From: Camarhynchus parvulus
Lineage: Eukaryota; Chordata; Aves; Passeriformes; Thraupidae
Reading direction: 5' to 3'
Assembly: GCF_901933205.1 (NCBI RefSeq)
Contig: NC_044572.1
Span: 93,391,465 to 93,455,464, forward strand
Length of the DNA: 64,000 nucleotides
In this document: positions 38,245-52,100 of the stretch, one piece after another
Layout: each line of letters starts with the position of its first letter
How positions within the stretch are numbered: position 1 is the stretch's first letter
Made by a program: the position numbers and the translations under genes
The notes under the pieces: generated by a model
What the model was told of the DNA's origin: nothing
The model's input: only the letters and a program-made list of their open reading frames with translations
The model's database searches: none

Positions 38245-41200
38245 CACACAGCATTATTGACAATTGCTAATCTTGTGAGGGTGGTTTCAAAAGTTTTAGG
38301 CATCAACTACAAATTAAATTTTGCCAAGATGAACCAGAGTATAGTCCCTCTCCATTTACATAATCAAATAAAAGGTAAGATTCAGCAGCATGAATACTCA
38401 ACCTGCCAGTAAACTGTTTGTTTCTTAGAAATAGAGAGAGAAAAAAAATTTCTCTAGCAAGTTAGCTCTTTCTCATACAGTTAATATTATACATGGCAGA
38501 GACAGAAGATATAAAATTTGCTACAATATATTAGTTTGATAACATTGTAGAGGCTTTCTCATCAAAATACAAAGATGGGGAATTATAGTTCCAAGGCCTA
38601 ATTTAATAACAAAGTATGCTGTTGTTAAAACCATTTTTTGCCTGCTCTCTATAAGAAATGTGTGCATTGTATGAAGAATATGGGAAGAAAAATGGAAGAA
38701 TTATGCAGACAAATACTGGTATGTGGCCAGAGCATAGGAAAACATGTATCTGCCTCACAGTGTCCTTATTGCCCATAAAAGAACATTTCACACGGTCAAC
38801 AGCTCAAATTTATGTGGACCCTTAGGGGTAAATTTTCAGTACAGTGAATAGAACTCACATACGCAATCGCGTTATTGTTAATGGGAGTTCTGTGGCTACT
38901 TCTTCCACTCCCTGCTAAACATGGTGCCCCTTGCTGTAGAAAGCTAACTATGTACAGACCACTCCAGCTTCCATTCTTGTTCTTGTCCTCCATCAGCAGT
39001 CTCACAAGAGCAATGCAGAGTGTCCCAGAAAACCACTTGTGGCTTCACCTCGTACCCAGTTGCTGGCAAGCACTGAGAGGGCATGTTCCTTCCCCCACCA
39101 TAAGGACTGCACAATACTTGTGATCCTCTTGCCCCTTCTCCATTGCTGACTGCAGGTGAGTCTCCCCCTGGCTTATCTCCCTGCCCAGAAGTGTGCCATT
39201 GCCTCTGCTGTGGTTTAAGTGCTGGAGACCTTCCAATGGGTTTGGAACACCTTTGTGTCCCCCTTTTTCCTTTGGGTGTAACCAATAAAAGGGAAGGTCT
39301 CGACTCCACTGATTTTGCTGTTTTTTTCTTGAAGACTGTTTGCTGCTCTTATCCCCTTGGTGTCCCTCTTGTGATGCTGGCTGTACTGCATCCAAATAAC
39401 CATTTGGTCATGACTCCAGCATGATGAACTGAGACCAGTGCAGGAGCATTATGAATTGAAGCAAGAGTTTGAAAATAGGTAACCAACAAATGCCTGACAA
39501 TAACTGTGAGAATTTGAAAAGAGGAATGATTTTCCTCACTGCAACTAAGCTTTAGGGTGACAACTTAAAACTTTTATCAGCAAATCTGAGGTCTAGAAAC
39601 TTTACTTACACGTGTGTCTTCTCTAATCACCTGGCTACAGGCACTAGGACATGAATAACAATGCCAGATATTGCAAATTTTGCAATGAAATTGTGACTGT
39701 CAACAAAACCAGAAGTTGTTGTGAACCAACAAGCCACTTTGCTCTGACAGTTTGAATATCTGCAAGAACATTTTTGGCTGTTGTTCACACACCATCTATA
39801 TTACTACAGCCCCATGCATGGTTACAGGTCTGGATGTTCAGCTGCCCACCTGGCCAGGAGCACACCCACCCAACCAGCAGGAGCCTGTTGTTCTGTCACA
39901 CTCTGCCCTGATGTGGAGCTGAGAGGGCTCCAAGGCTGGGGTTGCTGATGGGTGTGATTGAAGCCCACTGGTGGCAGGCAGATGGTCACTGTGTCTGCAG
40001 TGGTGGGGTTGGGTGTTCTGTTCTGGTTTCAGAGGTCTGTAAAATGGAGCGGTGATTTCTTTATACTTGGTCACAGTAACACAGAGCATTTAAAAACAAA
40101 AAAGATGCCATCAACATGCAGCCAATCTTATAATCTTATTATTTATCTGCCAAGAAGTGCAAAAAGTCAGCAATGCTGAAGGTGCTCCTCCCTCTCATTA
40201 CTGGTTGAACATCATTTGTGAACAGACTGCATCCATGGTGAAGAAACATGTACTACACGCAGATGGGAGCACACAGACACTTTTCCCTGTGAGGTAATGA
40301 GATCCACATAACATCAAGGAAGTCTCACTTGGAGACAAACACATGGCCAGGGACATAATGATACTCCTGGTAATTTTTGTAGGGTCATCCTTATAACCTG
40401 TACCACAGAGAACTCCTGCTCAAAGGAGGAAGAGCTTTACAATCAGGACTCCTGTCTATTTTTTTGCAGCACTGGCTAGAGATAAGGTACCAATTTTATT
40501 TGCCACCATTTAATTCCTTTCTTTTTAATTAGATGCGTTATGTACTCAAAATCTTATTTGGGATTGGTCTCACAGCCTATCATATTTCTTAAACTATGAT
40601 AGGACAATTGACCATTAATTCAAAGCAGTGCTAATAATGGTCACCACAGCTACTCGGGAAAACAAATGGGAAAGCTGTTGAAAGACCTCTCACTTTTAAC
40701 CCCCTTGATACAAATTTAGATTGAAGTCAGACAAACAAAACCTCGATATCTCAATTATACTTTGTTTAATTGTATGATTCCCTTTTGGCCTATATTATTG
40801 GTCAGTCCCTGGCATATGAGGGAAAAAATGAGAGACTGGGAGGGAATGGAGGTGTAAATTATCCAGGAACACATATATATATCCATGCCATGCCATGCCT
40901 TTCCATAAACCTTCCCAATGGCAGCCAGAGGAAGGAGGCTGCCCAAAGTCAGTCCCTGAGCAAGGCCAGGGCACTGAGGAGCCTGTGAGCTGCAAAGCTG
41001 ACCTTGGTGACAAAGTGTACCTGCATCTTGGAGAAAGCAGTAACTGTGGCAGAGGATAACAGAGCTCATGGGGGCAAGGAGGAGTCGCCTGTCTCACGAC
41101 ACAAGCCCTGGATATTCTGTGATTTTTGTTCTTGGAACTAATCTCACCCACCTTCTCCCCTCCCTCCCTCCTTCATTTTCTTCTTCAACATGCAGCCCTG

Positions 41201-41589
41201 ATCTGGTATACTGCCTGAGTGGGAATTGCCTGCAGGTCCTGATGTAATAGCTGTGCCATATGGTCCCTTCACACAGTGGGAAGGTGGAAAAATCCAGAAG
41301 GAAAAAAACCAACAGCGTCCCTGGAAAACTTTATGTAGCAGCTCAGCAGCACTACAGCTGTGGCCACAAGCAGAGGAAACAACTGGAATATTACACATGA
41401 TGCATAGGGCACAGCACAGGGCCTCCCCAGAAGGCAGCTGAGCTTTATGTTCCATTTTGCTGAGAAACCTCCCCGCGTGCCGTAAAGCTCCATCACAGCA
41501 CACAAGCAGGTGTGGCAACCCCTGTGTTTTCTGTGGTAGATCACTCAGCTCCTCCTGCCTTCAAAGTACCCTCTGCTGGCTGCCTTTCT

Positions 41590-41960
41590 CCAGGTGTCTG
41601 CAGAGGAACCTAATGAGACTGATTGGGACGTGCTGATCAGCTTTCATTATGAGCTGTTCTCTAGCAGTCCGATTAATCAAAATAATGGTATGTGCTGTGT
41701 ATGTATTTTATGGCTGTACCCAATTTTGCTTTCAAAACTAAAATAAGACACCTGTTTTCCCCACCCTCTCTTGCTGAGTAGTCCCTTTAAGAGCATAACC
41801 TTGTTATCAAATATATGATATACCATCAGAGCTGGGGAGCTTCATATGCACATAAATATCACTCTTCCAGTTTGTGCTTTTTATACTAGCAGAAGAATCT
41901 AATGGAAATAAATTCAGTCCATGGGTCAATTACAGGCTTATTTTCATATTTATGGACTTA
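41590..41960. promoter_or_regulatory. Candidate conserved non-coding element with GATTAATC
   Basis: The perfect palindrome GATTAATC at 41671-41678 contains two overlapping TAATC-type cores, as bound by OTX/PITX/GSC homeodomains. It is followed by AAAATAATGG and AT-rich complex sequence including TTCATATGCACATAAATATC. The call is by style only. Confidence 0.3.
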
Positions 41961-42839
41961 ATACTTCCACACACAAAAAGATTCTAATGATAGCCTAAGG
42001 CACAGAGTAATCAAAACAACAGCTATTGAAAGGGAAAGAACCAAAGAAAAGTACCACTTTGAAATTCTAGCCCTATCTCCTGATATTGCTATATACACTA
42101 TGCAAAAAAATCCTTTTTCACAAATGAGTATGATTTTTTACCTACTTACCATCAGGGTAATGTTAAAAAGAAACTAAAGGCAAGAGTTGTTACTGGAACA
42201 AAAGCCACACTTTTTCCACCTCCAAATTCAAGAAATTAATGCTTCGACGTGAATAATCCAATTTCCTTCTTCCCTCTTGTTCCTCCTTGTCTTTGTGTCA
42301 GTTAGCGAAGGAGGCAGGATATGGTGCTTCCTTCACAGATGGGGGATGTCCACATGCTCTGCAGTGAAGGCTCCCGGAGGCACTGGGCCCCTCTACGAGA
42401 GATGGCAGGTGTCCATTCCTCATGGACTGGCTGCATGTCCTTGGAGGCTTCAGCACTGCCTTGGGGAAGGGGGAGAAGGAAAGACCAGTTTAGTTTACTC
42501 TGTAGAGCTCTTGGGATGGGTAGCAGAGAGAAATGGAATTTAGAGGGGCTAAAGGAGCTCCTGCCCTGCCCTGCCTTGTGAAGGGGCTCCTTCTTCCCTG
42601 ATGCTGGCCATGGAGGGCAGGAGGCACTTCCTCCCCTGCTGTTATTATTGCTTGAAGCGGCCCCCTCCAAGATAATGCAGAAATTTCCTCTTGGTATCTG
42701 CTGGACATGCAAGTATTTGTTATGCCAGCTTTTTTGTCATGTATATTTTATGTACCAAGCAAGGATGTGTGGGGAAGGGAACATGTTTAAGCTTTCAATG
42801 CCAACTGAAGCAAGATAGACTGCACAAGCTATCACTGAG

Positions 42840-43060
42840 CACTTCATGCATTGCAACTTCATCGTGTTGTTTCTTGAGTTAGCTATTTATTAAGAGTCAC
42901 TGGATTGGAGCAACTTGCATGTGATTATCTATAAATGATATGTAGTTACTTGGAACATTTTGTGAAGTCACAGCAATCTCTATTGACAGTGCATCTATTA
43001 ATTTGGTGCAATATTTTCCAGCCATCAAGAGAATTTTTATGGATCTGAATTCAATGCAAA
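42840..43060. promoter_or_regulatory. Candidate conserved non-coding element
   Basis: About 220 bases of complex AT-rich sequence without repeats. Words include CATGCATTGCAAC, CTATTTATTAAGAG, a MEIS-type TGACAG at 42984-42989, and TATTAATTTGGTGCAATATTTT. It resembles developmental enhancers in style. No alignment was possible. Confidence 0.3.
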
Positions 43061-43429
43061 GGGCCCTAAACCCCAAACCTTAGTTCTCTAGAAATCTGAC
43101 ATGAGAAATAGCAACAGAAAATGAAATATTTTCCTCATTTGCTGATTATTTCAATGGCCCCTGAATGCCTATGAATAAACTGTGCCACATCACCTGACAC
43201 AAGAAAAATAGCCATACAGGAAGCTTAATATTTGCTGTAACCTCAGTTTCCTGGAGCTGGAGTGCTCCCTTAAATAATTTACAGCTCCAAATGTGAGATA
43301 AGACTATCTCCAGTTCTGGCTTTGTTGTGTGTCCTGGGTTGTTCTGAACCACTTTCTGCGAGGGACATCCATCACTGCAGAGCCAGCTTTACCTTCATCC
43401 CACGTAGACATCTGAGAGACAGCGACCGG

Positions 43430-43620
43430 AAAGAATGCCAGCACTGGAGATAGTCTGATGTCATTTTAATGATTGTAAATTATTGAAAGAAGAATACCAG
43501 AGTCCCAGTCATTTGGAAGTGTTTGCTAAAATGTCTAAGAGGTCTTGAGTGACAGTCTGTACGACACAGACGCAATGCAAATAATGTTAATGACTTTCGT
43601 TTGGGAGGGAAGAAGTACAT
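43430..43620. promoter_or_regulatory. Candidate enhancer with exact octamer and homeodomain cluster
   Basis: TAATGATTGTAAATTATT at 43467-43484 gives clustered homeodomain cores. An exact POU octamer ATGCAAAT at 43575-43582 runs directly into TAATGTTAATGA (to 43593). CpGs are retained nearby in GTACGACACAGACGC. POU plus homeobox or SOX arrangements are common in neural enhancers. Function is inferred. Confidence 0.35.
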
Positions 43621-45835
43621 AGGGCAGAGCAAAATTTCCAACTCTATGCTTCAGGACTGTCAATGGAAAAAGGAATAACTCCACTCAGTAATGACTCCAT
43701 CAGTTCTTCTTACATTCCAGTAGCATTCATAAGATAAATGGTATTAAAAGCAAAAAAACCACACAGCTTTATTTAAACACAGTTTATCAAGGACCCCAAC
43801 TTTTACCCACTCCACTCAACATACTAACTTCAGCTGACATCACTAACATCTAGCATCAGATTTTCTGGGGTCCAGCAGGCAGAAAAGTTCCAGAAGCTGC
43901 CAAAACTGTTTTGTTATGACTAGAAAGAAAGCAAGAAGGCAAGAATTATGAGGACAGTAAGAACTGTTGTGATAGATTTGGATATGAAACTGCCCTGGCA
44001 GCTGTGACCCTAGATTGAGCTTAATGGTGGGCAGTGGGGAGCTTCCTAACCCAGAGGATAAGAAGGTAGAAGATTATCACAAAGAGCAGCAAGCTGACCT
44101 CTTGCCTCAGGAAGTGAAATGGCTTGGACTGTGATCTTTTCAACTGCCTTCTCCAAAAGGAAATTTTAAAGACAGTGCAGTAACTGAAAAGACACTTGCA
44201 ATGTCAAGAAGTGCTTTCTACGCAGTATTACAAACTCTCACCACGGATTACAGCATGTGTCTTCTCTGCCACACAGGCATTATCTCATCTCTTTAAAAGA
44301 CGGGTAGATTCAGTCACAGAGAGGTCATATCCAAAGTCACATACAGAGCTGGGAATTAGGACCCATCAAGTTGCACTATGGCAATGTAAAACATGGTATC
44401 TGTTGACTTCACAGTGGGAAGCCCAGCATTAAAAAAAAAAAATTACCTACTGTCATTTGAGGCATTTTCCACTTCCACACATCTGCTTGGGGCACTGTAT
44501 ATTGGCTCCAGGTCCCCAAACCTTGGGAAACAGCAGACTTCCTGCACGGCTGCTTTGGTTGTGTTCCTCATTTCAGGCCATTGTTCCAGACTGTATCTTT
44601 TGTTTGGGCCTTGGCAGGCAGAAAGACAGAGAATGCTAATGAATGTCTTCGCTGCGAGCACAATATGAGAGGCATCTCATTTTAATTTTCTTTCCTGTAA
44701 GTCTTGAGTTTTAAACTCATGCTATGCAATCAAAATGGAATTCCCCATAAAATGATGGGCTCTCCCCCTTGCGCAGGTAGCTGAAAGACACTGGATAAGC
44801 CACTTGTCAGGCAAACCCACCAAGACTTAAATGTTAGAGACACACAATTTATTGTTGAGAATAGAAACTCTTGGATGTTTATTGGTAAAATTAGGAAATT
44901 CCTCTTCTAAAATTTTGATCTCAAATACTGTCCATACTTAAGAGATTTGATGCAGGTGATTGTGTTCCTCCAAAATTGGTAGGAGAAGCTGGCATCATCA
45001 TAACAACACCTCTGGCTTCTGTTTGTTTCACCTAAATTTTTACCTCAAGAATCATGGGTGATTTCCCAACTTCTGGAAAGGCTCCTGGTTGTGGTTGTCA
45101 GCAGCATCCTCAGAACCCTGCTTATCCCTAATCTGCAAAAGCTGAGAGTCTCTTGTATGTGAATGCATATATTTCACCTGGCATTGCACAGAAGTAAGCT
45201 TATCCTGGATTGATCATGCTTCTCTAGTGTAAGCAGACTTCCTACTTTTTGGGAAATGCTACCAGGAGTTTGATGCCTCATTAAATCATCTCCCCCAAAT
45301 TTCTGGCCCTCTGCTGGCTGAGATTTTCTAAAAGTGTGCAAAGAATGGTTTTGACTTTCAGCAGGCAGTGTTGAGCATCCGCAGCCACCACCGCCTCCCA
45401 GGGAGCTCCTGCCTGTTTGACAGTTTTGAAAATCATTAAGTCATTAAGCTACTATTTAAATAAGGAGCAAGAACCTAATTTTAGGTACCTGTATTTGAAA
45501 TCTGTATTTGCTCATTACCATCACTTCAAAACTCCTCATACTAGGGACACAACAGGATTTCCTTAATCCTGACTTCATACATCAGCTCCTATAGTCTTGA
45601 CCATCTCCTTTTGGTTCCTTTCCTTCAGGGAGTTGCCTGTGCCCACTTTACTGAGTTTTAAAAATTAAATTAACATCTTGGTGATTTGCATTTATGTGTA
45701 GATAGTCTGTATGTATGTGTATACACATATGCTTGCATATGTGCATGCCTAGATCAAAATACTTTTAAATGCTTTACTGTATCTTAATACATATTGTATA
45801 TCATCAGTGGAAGTTTTCACTGTGTTCACAGAAAG

Positions 45836-45916
45836 GTGTGTGTGTGTGTGTCTGTGTGTGTGTGTATGAGAGAGAAAGAAAGAGCAAGAGAGACAGACGG
45901 AGAGAGGGAGAGAGAG
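45836..45916. repeat. Compound TG / GA microsatellite
   Basis: A 30-base TG tract (one C interruption) is followed directly by about 50 bases of GA-rich polypurine. The TG half can adopt Z-DNA and the polypurine half can form triplex DNA, which are known properties of such tracts. No gene overlaps it. Confidence 0.95.
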
Positions 45917-46019
45917 TGCACCAGGAATTATCTATGCATAAAGAAATTAAAAGAGAATATTTTTCCAGAGCAATTGAAGCCCATCTCCTGAACAATGACG
46001 ACAGCTCCTCATTTTCGAC

Positions 46020-46190
46020 AACAATAGAGGGCACGTAGGAGTCAGCTCATTAGAATATCTGTGGCTCTTTTCTGTTCTCTCTGCATTAAGCCCCCATAAT
46101 GTCAGTTGTCACTTATTAATGACAATTAACTAGTAATCAGCAGTGAGACTCTTCGAGGTGGTCCTTGCCTGACAGGTGAAGAAAGAGAAC
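46020..46190. promoter_or_regulatory. Candidate enhancer with TTAAT-GACA-ATTAA and E-box
   Basis: TTAAT and ATTAA face each other across GACA at 46116-46129, a spaced homeodomain dimer arrangement. An E-box CAGGTG (ZEB/SNAI type) lies at 46173-46178. The stretch is complex and free of simple repeats, starting just right of the TG/GA microsatellite. Confidence 0.3.
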
Positions 46191-49100
46191 ATTGCGTAGT
46201 GCCATGCAGTGACATGGAACCTTCAAAGGGAGCACGGCATTTCCATAAATTATTTCAGAAAGAAATTTTCTTTTAGACATTCTCTTTAAAGCATTAGGAT
46301 CTTTAACCCTAGAAGGACTATACGGTTGCAGCTGTCCTCCCTCCCCCCTCCCCTTATCGCTAGTATTGGATAAAATTGGAAGGCAGCCTGATCTGTCATG
46401 TAACCCAATTCCCATCTGGGGCTGGAACAGCTATCAACCCACTCTGCTGAAACTATAAATACCTTCCCTTGGTACTCAACCTTAAGTGCTCACTTAAAAT
46501 GATGCCCAGATATCAATAGTGAAGTTGCCAACTGTGAGCAGCTAGGTGGATGGCCAGTAGAGACTGCAGCACATCTATTATAAAGTCTTTAAAAATTAAA
46601 TGACTCACAAGTGCTCGATTTATGTACATGCATAGCCTATGAAATTGCACCATCTTCTCCCCTGTTTCTGATGGCTTTTACACTCCCTTCTTATGCCTTG
46701 TCTTATATGAGGTGGAAGCTAATGTTAGCGTGCGTTTTTACAGAAACCAGCATACTGAGGCCCTTGGACTCTGATTGCTATTACAATACAAATGCAATGT
46801 AGTTATTGCTCTTAGAAACACAGAAGTGGGAAAAAAACCCAACCAGCAGAAACAAAACAACCATTAAGTTTTCCCCACACAAAGCTTTCCTCTCTGCTCC
46901 TCTCCCCATCATATGCAACAGCAAAAGCACTCATCATCATACTTCACTCAAACTGTTTGCCCAGGCTTCCATCCTTATCTTGCCTCCTTTTCCCTGACCC
47001 TCCAGCTTTTGAACAGACAATGCTGTAAAGCCTTTACATTAAATATTTCAGCTGTCCACTACAAAACCCTGAGACAAATTCAGCCTCATTCCATGTTTTT
47101 TGCAGGAGGTCAGAGAGGTTCCCAAACATCACTCAGGCATGCTTATATCTCCCAGCACAGAGCCCCTTTGAGCTTTACCTTGCTAGGTCTCCTTTTGTCT
47201 CCTAAAAGGCAAGCAGGCCTTCCAGCCTTTCCCTTTTCACCCGTGTCAGTCCTAGCTCTGAAAATCTCTGACATCTGCCCTTGCTAATAGCAATTATTCT
47301 TCTATTATTTCTTTTCCATACCTTGTCCTTCTCACAGTGAATGTCCAAGCTCCAATTCTTTTTTTGTTCTGCTTCTACCCATCTGATGGCTGCTGATCAT
47401 TAGACTCCATTCTTAGTCATTCCTAAGTCCTATTTCTTCTTTGCACTTTTCCAGACTCCCAGTTCTCAAAGCACACTTAAAAATGTGAAATGTGACACCA
47501 ACCCCTAAAACTCGGGCAGAGGATATCCCTGTGCAATGTTAAGTCTAGACCTGCTGCCTTTTTTAGAGCAGAGCTATCTAGTTTTTCACATTATCCCACC
47601 AAAGTGGTGACAAGAAATAAGAGACAGTTAATGCTAAATGCTACAAACTTTAGCAAGGTAGCACTTTAGAGACAGCCAACAACACAACTTTCCCTTGAAC
47701 ATAAAGACACACAGTGCTATACAGTCCCTCCCTGAACCACACTTCATCATCAAGCTACACACTCAGATACTACTACGTGTGATTATTAATACAGCATGCC
47801 CACTGCAAACATGCTGAGTGTATTTGACCTTGGACTATGAAGTAATATAACAGTTGTGGACAGTGTCTGAGCCTCCGAGTGTTTTTTAGAGACAGTATTT
47901 GCACATTAATAAACTTAAATCTTGTTTACTGGTGGAATTTTCCGGTTAAACCATTATAGTTACACTGGTAGCATTACACAGTTTCCTGCTACAGAAGCCC
48001 TGGGCAGATTTTCTTATTAGAGAATAAAAGTGACTTTTTCCAGTTGGCCTAAATTGCTTCCATAGTACTTTGGTCTAAATTGAGAAAAAAACTCCAGAAT
48101 GAAAATGCCCAGGGAGTGACTTATACCAGTCACTTACCAATGAGAAAAGCCATTAATGAATCTCACATCCTACCTACAATGGGTCTAAGTTTCACCTGGA
48201 ACATGGGATGAACAGAAGTGACCTAATTTACTACACAACTTTGTCACCGTTGTAAGTACTAAGAAATTAGATGTCAAAGACCCTGAAGCCAAAAGGCAGC
48301 AATTTCAGGAGCCACTTCTTGTATTGCTATACATAGTGGGTTAAGCTAGAGTGAAGAGACATATGAACAAAATGACATTTCTGAAAACATAAAACTTTAT
48401 CAAGATCAAAATCCCCTGCCATCCTGTTCCTGTCCCTCCCAGTCCACCCTCCAACTTTTTGCAGAGCAATAATCACTGGCAGAGCTACTCTGCCAGTTTT
48501 CTTTGCTATGCTGGAGGCTGGGTGGAGAGTGTGGAGAAGATGATGTTCTTGACACTGAACCTGTAGCAGTGCTTCCATGACAACAAATAAGATGTTACAC
48601 GTTGGAACCATGCAGTGACAGACTAAACCTAACCAGGACTTGAGGAAAGCAGTTAGTTTTGATGGAACACTGCTCCTCAGAAATGCTCAGGTTAAACCAC
48701 AGTTTCTTTGCATGTCCCAATACACTGTGCAATTCCTGGGCGAAAGAGGAAAAATTGGCAGAAATCTTTTTTTTCAGAGACCATCTTCAGGAGTTTACAG
48801 CAATGGTCTCCACTAGCTGCAGAATGGGGCAAATGGTATTTGATCCTAGCTGTCTGTCTGTATCTGAGGACAATGCCCATTGCCAAGATAAAGCAACCTA
48901 TCCTGCTATCCAAAAATACAAAACCTAGTAATTTTAAGTGATTCACCAGGACTGATATTTGGTTTCATCACTGCTCAGTCTTGAGTATCCAAACCTCATT
49001 GAAAGAAAGTCAAGGGGTGAATGGATTCTGACCATAGTGATACACAGTATGATATAATGAAACTAAAATGTCAGATGGCAGGTTAATACATTTTGCCAAA

Positions 49101-52100
49101 CTGATTTAGCACCTACCAGTCCACTAGTGAACTTATTTGAAAGAAACTGCTTGCTCTCATCTATTGAATCTTCCATCCCAGATCATATTGCACAGAACTC
49201 AACTTCTTGTTGTAATGATAAGCCTTCTGGGGAGTAAGACCATGTGCCCAAGAGCATGCTCTAATGGCTACACCTCTAGCTGCTGGTCATGAGCTTTGGG
49301 CACTGTTTCTGACTACATGACCTGTAGCATGCTGCTTTCTGGATTTCACCTTCGTGGGTGTCATTTTTGGGTAGGAAATACAGGTGCCATTCTAGTTTAG
49401 TTGTTCGTGATGAGCTCTAACACAAACTTCAGTTTGTACACACTCTTAAAGAGGTGTCTTTGAACAAGTTGTCATGAGTACCAAGACAGGTGACTCCCAC
49501 CTGCATAACCCTGAAGGCTGGCCTGTATTTGCCTAATGTGTTCCACCAGCCTCTAGGATTTCATAATGTACACTGTTCTGAGCAAAAGAATCAGCTCTGC
49601 ACTCAAAGAAGAGCAGATGGGTTGCAGGCAACCAGACTCCAACCTTCCTTCCTCAAGTGACCATGTGGCATTTAACCACAGGTGTCTTACATCTGACAAG
49701 CCTGGTCAGGAACCTGTCAGGCTTTAACCTGCAAATTCAGACAGTGCTGACACAACCACTCTGGACTGAATACAGTATGCTCTCACTATATTGAATTGGT
49801 TCAGATTTATGCTGTAGTGATGGTCAACACATTGTGCCCTGAACAATTTAGTCTGAGAAGTGCGTCTTTAAAAAGAAATAATAATTTTAACAATAAATTT
49901 TCCCTGAATGTTTTACACTAAGAAGTTTATCCAGAAGTAAAAACCATTCAAATCCTGGGTATAACGCATCAAATTTAAACTTTTTATTTTTCACAGAGAA
50001 GGGAAAAAAACCCAGGTAACAACTACAGTAGTTAGGATAAATCTTACTAGATGCATTTTGACCACACTGACCCTGATTCAGCAGGTCACTGGACAGAACT
50101 GTAGAGGTGTTTAAAAATAAGGGATCTTCACAACACAGTAACTTGAGCTTCTCATTCCTAGTGGGAAGGTCTACAGCTTTTATAATCATTGCACATTTTA
50201 ATATTGATTGTCTGAAAATAACTAGGTCCACTAGTTATTTTCACTATCAGTGTCCACAGTCCTGATCTCCTGGTGCTAAACTATTCTAAAATCAGTTTTG
50301 CTGTATCACTGGTCAAAAAACAGAGTTAATGAAGATGTGGGATAAAGAAGCACATTTCACAAATTATACTAACCTCAGGTAATCTGCATCATCTTAGACT
50401 TGTAAAATTTTCTCCTTTTCAACAATACATCCAGTTTTGGATATTGATATTTTCACTTAGCTATGATATCACCTTCTACTTAGAATAGCATCTTTCATCC
50501 CAAAATGTGGTCTCTCTACCTACCCGTAGGATAAAGCTGAGTACACACAGTGATGAAGAGAAACTAGACAAAGCCACATGAAACATTATGCGAAGAAACT
50601 CAATCAGAAGAGTGGGGAAAACAAAAATTCGGAAGAATCATATTATAGAGATTAGTATCTGGCCAGTAAATTTGGGTTAGCATTCTGTTCTCATCCACAG
50701 ACCGAAAAGGACCCTGCTTTTAAATTCCAGTGAACAGATGGTGAAATCCCACTTCCTGCTACTTTCATGCTGGGAAGTAACTCAATACTGCATCAGCCAG
50801 GAGACCAACACCTACAGAGCTGCAAGAACACTCTGCATGGAAACTGGCCTCTCCTTGGAGGTCTCCTAACCAGGACCCCTGCCATATTATTTAAAGAATA
50901 TCACACACTCAAATCTCAGATGGCTTTGGAAAATGCAAGCGAAAGCTGATGCACTGTGTCTTGATTAGTCTAACACAAGATAATATGTATATTTTATGCC
51001 TTTATGCTTAATTGCAATTGCATTTTAGTGGCTTCCATGAAAAGGATGGATTATATTTGGCATCATTATTAGTAGTGTAACCATCCAGAGAAAGCTGCAA
51101 CATGTTGCAGAAGACATTAGTGAATAACCCACAAAATGCTACTAAAAAGAAAAAAAAAACGGGGGGGTATTTAATTCAGGACTAATGACATCAGTACACA
51201 GATCTCCCAAATTTCCAGTGGTTTGCATCAGCTTTGAAACAGCAACATAGAAAAATGCACCAAAGCAGAAATCAAACCTGCGAAAAGAAGCAAACCAAGA
51301 TCTTCCACTCTGAGAACAGATACAAGCAAAGGTGTGAACACCAGCAACATAATGCTGAAAAAAAGGAGCTTTATACATCTCTGAAAAGAATCAGACACAC
51401 TGGATTTTGCATACATCACAAAACAGGTATACAGGCTTCCAGAAGCTATGATGGGGTTTAAAGATCTTAGGTTTATTTTTTTCAAGATCAGTCCTGAAAG
51501 GCTTTGTGGTCTCTTCCATCCAGTAGCTTTAGAAACTACTCAGAGAATAGCACAAACTTACTTTTGTTGCAATCTTACTAAAAGAAGAAATAAACGTGGA
51601 AAAAAATTCTGGGAAAAAGAATAACTCCATTTTGAACTCTGAAATTTCTTTTTTAAAAAGGAATTTTTTCTGAAATACAATATTCAAACAAAAGTGTCAA
51701 AAATCCAAATAACAAAGATCGTACTGTCACTGTACTTCATTTTCTTAAGCAGGTGAACCATCAGATCCCTCCAATTTTCATCTACTCCATATTTCAGTCA
51801 TAGAAAGTGTTACATCAGCATAGTCACCAGGTAAAGCTGCTGGTTTATTCTAAATGGACTTTCTTCAGACAGTGGCACAGATGATGAGTGATTGTCCAAT
51901 TCTGAAGCTATCAGAACTGAACGGATTTAGCAATGTCATAAACACCTCTCGAGGGAGTCACCTGGTGTTGAGAACTCACTTTACATGCCGTGTTTCAAAA
52001 TCAGTTTTAATGGATTTACATTAGATTCAAACCCACTTTAGAGCTATTATTTCTCCCTTTCAACCTTTTCACACACTACTGCAATGTTCTACAGCATATT

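Larger units (their letters stand above)
33307..45835. other. Non-coding desert between the two microsatellites
   Basis: No gene is supported. A GC-rich patch at 34160-34510 has a few CpGs but is too CpG-poor to call an island. Enhancer-like stretches are 33850-34160, 34590-34850, 41590-41960, 42840-43060 and 43430-43620. Short 5-base tandems occur at 40883 (CATGC) and 42561 (CTGCC), and the polypurine tract is at 38177. Confidence 0.6.

Noticed and set aside
43330..43375. TGTCCTGGGTT word resembling the start of some passerine ERV LTRs
   Set aside because: The similarity covers only about 11 bases, with no following LTR features, no second LTR and no polyadenylation region.
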